This document shows positions 63,753 to 64,000 of a DNA stretch of 64,000 nt, piece after piece. Each line of letters opens with the position of its first letter. The first letter of the stretch is position 1. This DNA comes from Blastocatellia bacterium UBA7656 (lineage in GTDB: Bacteria; Acidobacteriota; Blastocatellia; UBA7656), in the NCBI GenBank assembly GCA_002483445.1, contig DLHY01000103.1, positions 1-64,000 on the forward strand, in the 5' to 3' direction. A program made the translations under genes and the position numbers. Below the pieces are notes generated by a model that did not search any database, had not been told where the DNA came from, and saw only the letters and a list, made by a program, of their open reading frames with translations.

Positions 63753-64000
63753 ATGAAGCTTCTTCGCAAAATTATCGCAATGCTCACGCTGCTCGCGTTT
63801 GCTTTCCCCCTCGTCAATGCCGACGGCGGGCGCATAAGCGAAACGGAAATCAAACAGTGGCTCACTTACTTCGCCTCTGACGAATTCGAAGGACGAAATA
63901 CTTACTCCGAAGGTCTGGGACTTGCCGCCGGATACCTCGCCGCTCAACTGAAATCCTTCGGCGTCCGTCCCGGAGGCCCTGAAGGCTCTTACTTTCAGCG
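63753..64000 (+). CDS. Secreted M28-family peptidase, N-terminal part (runs off window)
   Basis: The first 82 complete codons are in the window. A signal peptide (MKLLRKIIAMLTLLAFAFPLVNA) is followed by ETEIKQWLTYFASDEFEGR and LAAGYLAAQLKSFGVRPGG, the recognisable start of secreted Zn-dependent M28 aminopeptidases in which 'LASDELEGR' and 'AAxYIAxxFxxxGL' precede the catalytic domain. The metal ligands lie beyond the edge and cannot be checked. AAAGGAG lies five bases before the ATG. Confidence 0.7.
   Translation, partial: MKLLRKIIAMLTLLAFAFPLVNADGGRISETEIKQWLTYFASDEFEGRNTYSEGLGLAAGYLAAQLKSFGVRPGGPEGSYFQ

Overview
The window looks like a chromosomal segment of an Acidobacteriota bacterium, most likely class Blastocatellia. 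This is an inference from gene style: glycine-rich TonB-family proteins, very large secreted IPT/LTD and putative-Ig proteins, protein kinases fused to TPRs, FHA-sigma54 regulators, and a TonB-receptor-like 'LPVNGREF' segment. No rRNA, tRNA, CRISPR array, prophage or complete insertion sequence was found. Coding density is high, and the intergenic DNA is unusually rich in palindromes and 7-bp-period repeats.

Layout. 0-9.5 kb: class II fructose-1,6-bisphosphatase (glpX), a 1260-aa secreted lamin-tail/IPT protein, a YCF48-like lipoprotein, two TonB-like proteins and a Roadblock/LC7 protein. 9.6-12 kb: an ECF sigma/anti-sigma pair, a candidate structured RNA and a family 2 glycosyltransferase. 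12-18.2 kb: two tandem matrixin-like metalloproteases with putative-Ig repeats. 18.3-25.7 kb: a clan-A glycosidase-like protein, an unknown secreted protein, a membrane-bound spermidine-synthase-like/TPR fusion and a dienoyl-CoA isomerase.

25.8-38.1 kb is the most interesting region. A Ser/Thr kinase with TPRs and an FHA-GAF-AAA+-Fis sigma54 activator lie between two hydrolase operons. One encodes a 204-aa unknown protein and a subtilisin. The other encodes a trypsin-like protease, an outer-membrane-like protein, a leishmanolysin-like metallopeptidase and an M15-type peptidase. Both operons carry the same near-consensus -24/-12 element (TGGCAY-N5-TTGAW). About 115-130 bp upstream of each predicted start there are two tandem 16-bp dyads (CTATCA-N4-TGATAG type) spaced 21-22 bp. 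I infer a kinase to FHA-activator to sigma54 regulon. Four of its extracellular-type proteins have no recognisable signal peptide.

38.3-61 kb: a DUF5678/retropepsin-like pair flanked by direct repeats, a Nudix hydrolase, three giant alpha-2-macroglobulins that all keep the CxEQ thioester, a second subtilisin and a small beta-barrel protein. With the proteases around them this is a dense protease/antiprotease neighbourhood. One macroglobulin contains three pseudopilin-GspG-like repeats. 61-64 kb: a repeat-rich, AT-richer accessory stretch with two MITE-like elements, a hairpin-rich repeat, a LamG-like membrane protein, an orphan HicB-like protein, a ribbon-helix-helix antitoxin cut by an in-frame stop, and the start of an M28 peptidase that runs off the window.
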